Below are positions 6,437 to 9,684 of a DNA stretch of 9,684 bases, one piece after another. Made by a program: the position numbers and the translations under genes. Origin of the DNA: Methanomicrobiaceae archaeon. Lineage in GTDB: Archaea > Halobacteriota > Methanomicrobia > Methanomicrobiales > Methanomicrobiaceae. The notes under the pieces are model-generated. The model had not been told where the DNA came from. It searched no databases and saw nothing but the letters and a program-made list of their open reading frames with translations. The stretch's first letter is position 1. Each line of letters opens with the position of its first letter. The stretch lies in the NCBI GenBank assembly GCA_030628325.1, contig DAOVRB010000019.1:1-9684 (forward strand), in the 5' to 3' direction.

Positions 6437-7696
6437 TCATTCGATTTTATGAACAGTCAGGCCGGAGAGAAGTTTAGGTTCAAACCAGGTAGATTTTGGT
6501 GGCATTACTTTTCCCTCATCTGCGATGGAGAGAACAGATTCCACCTTCACAGGCTGCATTGAGAAAGCCACAGCAAAAGAACCACTATCCACCCTTACTT
6601 CCAGATCCGCAAGCGGACGTGCCCCGCCAAGGTACTGCAGGCGCGGATTCCCGCGTGGGTCGGAAATACCCAGCATATCTGCAATCACCCGTTTCTGCAG
6701 GACTGAAACATCAAATGACGCAACTACATCATCAGGGTTCTCCACCGGGCAGGAGAGTTCATACCACACACCGCCAAGATACATATGCATCACATGGAGG
6801 GGATTTTCTGAACTTTTCAGGGGTGGAATCAGAAAAACAGTCTCATCGATCTCGCCATATCGTGTAACCTCAAATATTTTACTAAGGGCTGAAATAAAAG
6901 ATTCAGGCGTATAATCACCGAGATCAGTGATAATACGACTATAACCGTGAACCTTCACCCTGTTCTCTGCAAAAATAATTGCCATAAAACGCTCAGCTTC
7001 ATCAGTGACAGTCCCTTCTTCTCTTCTCTTTCTGGCAACATTAACAGATGACTTCGCGCGGTGATGACCATCTGCAATATAAAGCGCAGGGACAGCTTCA
7101 AACATCTCTTCCACACGTGAGAGAGCCACCTCATCCACCACCCTAAAGATCTCATGAACAGCGCCAATATCATCTTTTACACTTGCATCAGGTTCGGATG
7201 CCGGAATCAGTGATTCAACATACGAAAAGATCTCACCCGGATCACGGTACAGAAGCACAACAAGACCTGTATGCGCATTTGTCGTGTCAATGTGCCGTGT
7301 CCTGTCCTCTTCCTTATCATACCGGGTGTGCTCATGACGCCTGATTTTGTTCTCCTCGTAGTCTTTTACAGATACGTTTGCAACAAAACCCGTGTATATG
7401 CTCCCGCCCTGCTTGACACGATAGAGATATATTCCGGGCTCGGCATCCTGCATAAGAAGACCGCGAGCCACCAGATCATCGAGATTTTTCTTTGCAAGTT
7501 CATACACCCGACTGTCATTCGCCGGGAGATCAGGAAGAAGAGCATCAGGCCTGATTACACGAAGAAAACTCTCCGGGTTCTTTTCAATAGTTGCCCTGGA
7601 TTCCTCTGCGTTAATTACATCATACGGGACAGAAGCAATTTTTGCCGATTCGGATTTCAGGGGACGCAATGCCGCAAACCTATGTACTTTTACCAT
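6437..7696 (-). CDS. DUF1015 (COG4198) family protein
   Basis: This 419-residue protein is of the widespread DUF1015 family and full length for it. Signatures seen are an N-terminal ASVPYDVIN (21-29), RRHEHT (119-124), YIADGHHR (206-213), GNPRLQYLGG (349-358), and the C-terminal hallmark MPPKSTWFEPKLLSGLTVH (398-416). There is no signal peptide or membrane segment, so it should be cytoplasmic. The DGHHR motif resembles the motif of the ParB/sulfiredoxin fold, which also occurs in the free L-serine kinases SbnI and SerK. A nucleotide-dependent activity on a small molecule is therefore a reasonable guess, but no function is assigned here. It is divergent from the acetyltransferase gene across 85 bp. 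GGTG (minus strand, plus coordinates 7705-7708) lies eight bases before the ATG and supports the start. The nearest genes are not serine-pathway genes, so context does not help. Confidence 0.85.
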   Translation of the reverse strand: MVKVHRFAALRPLKSESAKIASVPYDVINAEESRATIEKNPESFLRVIRPDALLPDLPANDSRVYELAKKNLDDLVARGLLMQDAEPGIYLYRVKQGGSIYTGFVANVSVKDYEENKIRRHEHTRYDKEEDRTRHIDTTNAHTGLVVLLYRDPGEIFSYVESLIPASEPDASVKDDIGAVHEIFRVVDEVALSRVEEMFEAVPALYIADGHHRAKSSVNVARKRREEGTVTDEAERFMAIIFAENRVKVHGYSRIITDLGDYTPESFISALSKIFEVTRYGEIDETVFLIPPLKSSENPLHVMHMYLGGVWYELSCPVENPDDVVASFDVSVLQKRVIADMLGISDPRGNPRLQYLGGARPLADLEVRVDSGSFAVAFSMQPVKVESVLSIADEGKVMPPKSTWFEPKLLSGLTVHKIE

Positions 7697-7730
7697 AATC
7701 AGAACACCATATCCACAATTCAGGATGACA

Positions 7731-7777
7731 GTATTATTTGAACCATAACACTAATATGAATATCCCAAACAGGAGTG
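7731..7777. promoter_or_regulatory. Divergent promoter region of DUF1015 and the acetyltransferase
   Basis: On the minus strand CAAATAATAC (7731-7740) is a box A-like word about 26 bases from 7710, giving DUF1015 a leader of about 14 nt. For the plus-strand gene the same AT-rich patch is the only candidate at a suitable distance. Its ribosome binding site is AGGAGTG (7771-7777), four bases before ATG 7782, which fixes that start well. Confidence 0.4.
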
Positions 7778-7781
7778 TTGG

Positions 7782-8246
7782 ATGAACAATCAGGAGATAC
7801 AAATCCGCAGGGCAAAACACGAAGATATTGAAGATATTGTCAAAATTGAACAGGCTACATTTCCTGACCCCTGGGATGAGACAGGGTTTATCGATGCACT
7901 CTATTATTACCCCTCAACTTTTTTTGTCATAAAAACTCAGGGGAAAGTTGCCGGTTTTATCTGTGCCGGCATTGAAAACACAGGTGAAGAGATATACGGA
8001 CACATTATGAATTTCGCAACTCTCCCGGAATACAGAAAACAGGGAATTGGCGGAAAACTGATGCAAAGAATTGAATATGAATGTCTTCTCATCGGTGCTA
8101 CGGCTGTACAGCTTGAAGTCAGGGTATCGAATGATAATGCACAACGTTTTTACCGGAAAATGGGTTATTCACAGGTATTTATCGTAGGTGGATATTATAC
8201 AAATGGCGAAGACGCCATTGTGATGATGAAATGGTTTACAGACTAA
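7782..8246 (+). CDS. rimI: RimI/Ard1-like GNAT N-acetyltransferase
   Basis: The 154-residue single-domain enzyme transfers an acetyl group from acetyl-CoA, most likely to protein N-termini. Bacterial RimI acetylates ribosomal protein S18, and archaeal homologues (Ard1/NatA-like) act on many N-termini. Visible GNAT landmarks are IRRAKHEDIEDIVKIEQATF (8-27), FPDPWDETGF (27-36), the acetyl-CoA pyrophosphate loop YRKQGIGGKLM with R85, G88 and G90, LEVRVSNDNAQRFYRKMGY (111-129) and the terminal GGYYTNGEDAIVMMK (136-150). The NFATLPEYRKQGIG and LEVRxSNxxAxxFYxKxGY pattern is closer to RimI than to other GNAT branches. It has a strong ribosome binding site, is transcribed away from DUF1015 and converges with the HMG-CoA reductase gene. 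The exact substrate cannot be read from the sequence. Confidence 0.85.
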   Translation: MNNQEIQIRRAKHEDIEDIVKIEQATFPDPWDETGFIDALYYYPSTFFVIKTQGKVAGFICAGIENTGEEIYGHIMNFATLPEYRKQGIGGKLMQRIEYECLLIGATAVQLEVRVSNDNAQRFYRKMGYSQVFIVGGYYTNGEDAIVMMKWFTD

Positions 8247-8315
8247 CACTCACATCTGATGATTGTTGTAATGCGTCCCGGATGAAAAATATGTTTATTA
8301 TATTTCGTCAGATAT
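8247..8315. terminator. Convergent termination region
   Basis: These 69 bp separate the stops of the acetyltransferase and the reductase. The plus strand has TTTATTATATTTCG (8294-8307) and the minus strand a five-T run (8285-8289), both plausible archaeal T-rich terminators. ATCTGATG (8254-8261) and CGTCAGAT (8306-8313) are inverted with one mismatch but lie 44 bases apart, so a hairpin is doubtful. Confidence 0.35.
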
Positions 8316-9536
8316 TCACCTCTGCCCACGGCCGAGATGTTTGTGCGCCCGTGCGAGGTGACCTGCCCCAAGGGCACCGAGAAGAGAGAGTTCTCCTGCA
8401 AGGACACCTGCAGCGATAATCTCAGCGAGTTTTTTTGCATTTGCTCCGGCAGGTTCACCACCCCCTGCCACACCGAGCATTTTTAAGCACTCGGCCTGGG
8501 TGTCAATTCCTGTACCGCCTCCAACAGTTCCCACCTGAAGCGATGGGAGAGTGACTGAGACGTACACACCTCCCTCCATCCTGTCAACTGTTGTTATTGC
8601 ATTACTGCCCTCGACAACATGTGCAGGATCCTGTCCGCAGGCGATAAACATCGCAGCAATTACATTTGCAGCGTGCGCGTTAAAACCGAGAGCACCGGCC
8701 CGGGCCGAACCAACCAGATTCTTCCGGTAATTCACTGATGTAAGAGTTTCGGAATCAGTCTTAAACATCTCCCTTACCTCCTCATCAGACAGAAACACAC
8801 CAGCCACAACAGTCTTTCCCCTGCCCATTATCACGTTTATTGCAGCAGGTTTCTTGTCACTGCACATATTCCCGGACAGTGCCACAAGCTCTGCACCGGT
8901 CTCCTCCACAATCATCTGTGAAATTTTTTCACTTGCAATGGTCACCATATTCATACCCATGGCATCACCGGTTGAGAACTCAATGCGTATAAATACACTC
9001 GTGCCCGCGACATAGGTGGTAACTCCCAACATCTTCCCGTGTGATGTAGTCGCCTCACCGACTGCCTTCAGTTCAGGGAGATGTGCCTCAACCCACCGGG
9101 TCGTTTCAAGGGCATGTGCAACACTTTTGCATGCAAAAACGGGTGCTCTTGTCATCCCGTCACGATGAATGCGAACCTCTGCACCTCCTGCTTTTGTGAT
9201 GGCACGGCAACCACGATTCACAGAGGCGATAAGAGCACCCTCAGTGGTCGCAAGCGGGAGATAATACTCATCATCAGCATATTCACCGCAGACTTTCAGC
9301 GGTCCGGCCACACCTACCGGAACCTGCACAGCTCCAATCATATTTTCACAATTGCGCGAAACCACACGGTCAATATCAATAGAATAACTCCCGACCTTTG
9401 AGAGGTCGGTTGCAGTTATCTCCTCTATATACAACCGTCTTATTGTAACGGCCTTATCCGGGGGCAGTTCACCTTCCAGTGAATGAAGTTTAATGGCCCC
9501 CACCTTCAGACGCTGCATATAATCATCCATACACAT
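8316..9536 (-). CDS. hmgA: HMG-CoA reductase, class I
   Basis: This 406-residue enzyme reduces 3-hydroxy-3-methylglutaryl-CoA to mevalonate with two NADPH, the committed step to archaeal isoprenoid lipids. It is full length for the soluble archaeal form, without the membrane domain of eukaryotes. All class I landmarks are present: ENMIGAVQVPVGVAGPL (64-80), LATTEGALIASVNRG with catalytic E99, GDAMGMNM (190-197, NADPH site), CSDKKPAAIN with K228, GFNAHAANVIAA (284-295), GQD with D303, GTVGGGTGI (336-344), and GHLARAHKH near the end with H398, the general acid. The start at 9536 has an alternative ATG two codons in (9530). Neither has a ribosome binding site, but a box A lies at leaderless distance. 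The C-terminus is short and ends LGRGQR. The neighbouring genes are not mevalonate-pathway genes, so it is probably transcribed alone. Confidence 0.95.
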   Translation of the reverse strand: MCMDDYMQRLKVGAIKLHSLEGELPPDKAVTIRRLYIEEITATDLSKVGSYSIDIDRVVSRNCENMIGAVQVPVGVAGPLKVCGEYADDEYYLPLATTEGALIASVNRGCRAITKAGGAEVRIHRDGMTRAPVFACKSVAHALETTRWVEAHLPELKAVGEATTSHGKMLGVTTYVAGTSVFIRIEFSTGDAMGMNMVTIASEKISQMIVEETGAELVALSGNMCSDKKPAAINVIMGRGKTVVAGVFLSDEEVREMFKTDSETLTSVNYRKNLVGSARAGALGFNAHAANVIAAMFIACGQDPAHVVEGSNAITTVDRMEGGVYVSVTLPSLQVGTVGGGTGIDTQAECLKMLGVAGGGEPAGANAKKLAEIIAAGVLAGELSLLGALGAGHLARAHKHLGRGQR

Positions 9537-9546
9537 AGTTAGACGT

Positions 9547-9564
9547 AATAAATAAGATATATAG
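9547..9564. promoter_or_regulatory. Compact divergent promoter with two abutting TATA boxes
   Basis: CTATATAT on the minus strand (9557-9564) is centred about 26 bases from the reductase ATG (9536/9530). TAATAAATAA on the plus strand (about 9545-9555) is centred about 25 bases from the methyltransferase ATG (9575). Both ATGs therefore fall about where transcription should begin, and neither has a Shine-Dalgarno sequence. Two leaderless mRNAs from a 38-bp spacer are the simplest reading. Confidence 0.5.
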
Positions 9565-9574
9565 TGATTGGATA

Positions 9575-9684
9575 ATGGCAGTTGAACAGTGGTGCTGCAG
9601 GGTATCAGGTAAACAGGCAGAGAAGAAAAGACGGGAACTAATAGCAGAAGGCATACTTGACAGGAGACTCAGACCAGGTCATGA
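9575..9684 (+). CDS. N-terminus of a probable Trm5-like tRNA (guanine-N1)-methyltransferase (partial)
   Basis: An uninterrupted frame of 36 codons runs off the right edge. It begins MAVEQWCCRVSGKQAEKK and continues RRELIAEGILDRRLRPGH. The pattern of a short beta strand, then AExxRRELIxxGxLD, resembles the small N-terminal D1 domain of archaeal Trm5 (methylating G37 of tRNA) and its TYW2-like relatives. The catalytic domain lies outside the window, so the assignment rests on this short stretch and memory of the family. No in-frame ATG, GTG or TTG lies just upstream, and box A spacing fits a leaderless start at this ATG. It is divergent from HMG-CoA reductase. Confidence 0.5.
   Translation, partial: MAVEQWCCRVSGKQAEKKRRELIAEGILDRRLRPGH

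Noticed and set aside
6496..6914. Two overlapping plus-strand ORFs within DUF1015
   Set aside because: Both are shadows in other frames of a well-supported minus-strand gene, with no family resemblance.
1..9684. CRISPR array or defence island
   Set aside because: No regularly spaced direct repeats occur, and none of the genes matches a defence family.

Overview
The window looks like chromosomal DNA of a methanogenic archaeon, most likely of the order Methanomicrobiales. The reasons are a class I (archaeal/eukaryotic-type) HMG-CoA reductase for isoprenoid lipids, a stand-alone FmdE-family protein, a large secreted Ig-like/VWA surface protein rich in N-glycosylation sequons, TATA-box (box A) promoters with several genes apparently leaderless, and oligo-T terminators. 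The order-level placement rests on remembered similarity of the proteins, not on a search.

Layout, left to right. (1) Positions 1-439 are almost gene-free. The left edge may hold the first ten codons of a minus-strand gene. The rest is spacer with one weak hairpin (202-225) and a striking pair of tandem hairpins (361-418), which resembles a dispersed palindromic repeat. (2) 440-3358 (minus) encodes a 972-residue exported protein with several Ig-like modules followed by a von Willebrand A domain. One metal-site position of that domain appears to be lost. (3) A 360-bp spacer holds promoters and a possible 27-codon upstream ORF. It is followed by a plus-strand FmdE-family gene (3719-4399) and, after 238 bp, a two-CBS-domain protein (4638-5084). 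(4) Converging on the CBS gene, with 27 bp between stops, is a CPA2-type Na+/H+ antiporter (5112-6278, minus). A DUF1015 protein (6437-7696, minus) lies behind it. (5) Divergent from DUF1015 is a RimI/Ard1-like GNAT acetyltransferase (7782-8246, plus). It converges with HMG-CoA reductase (8316-9536, minus). (6) The right edge carries the first 36 codons of a probable Trm5-like tRNA methyltransferase (9575 onward, plus), divergent from the reductase across only 38 bp.

The genes do not form one pathway. Nearly every gene has its own promoter and alternating orientation, so this reads as ordinary core/housekeeping chromosome with one lineage-specific surface-protein gene. I see no CRISPR array, phage, integrase, transposase, rRNA or tRNA gene. 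I do not see a convincing new multi-gene system. The best leads are the altered metal site of the VWA protein, the paired-hairpin element, the very compact divergent leaderless promoter at 9537-9574, and short ORFs abutting or overlapping the FmdE and CBS starts.
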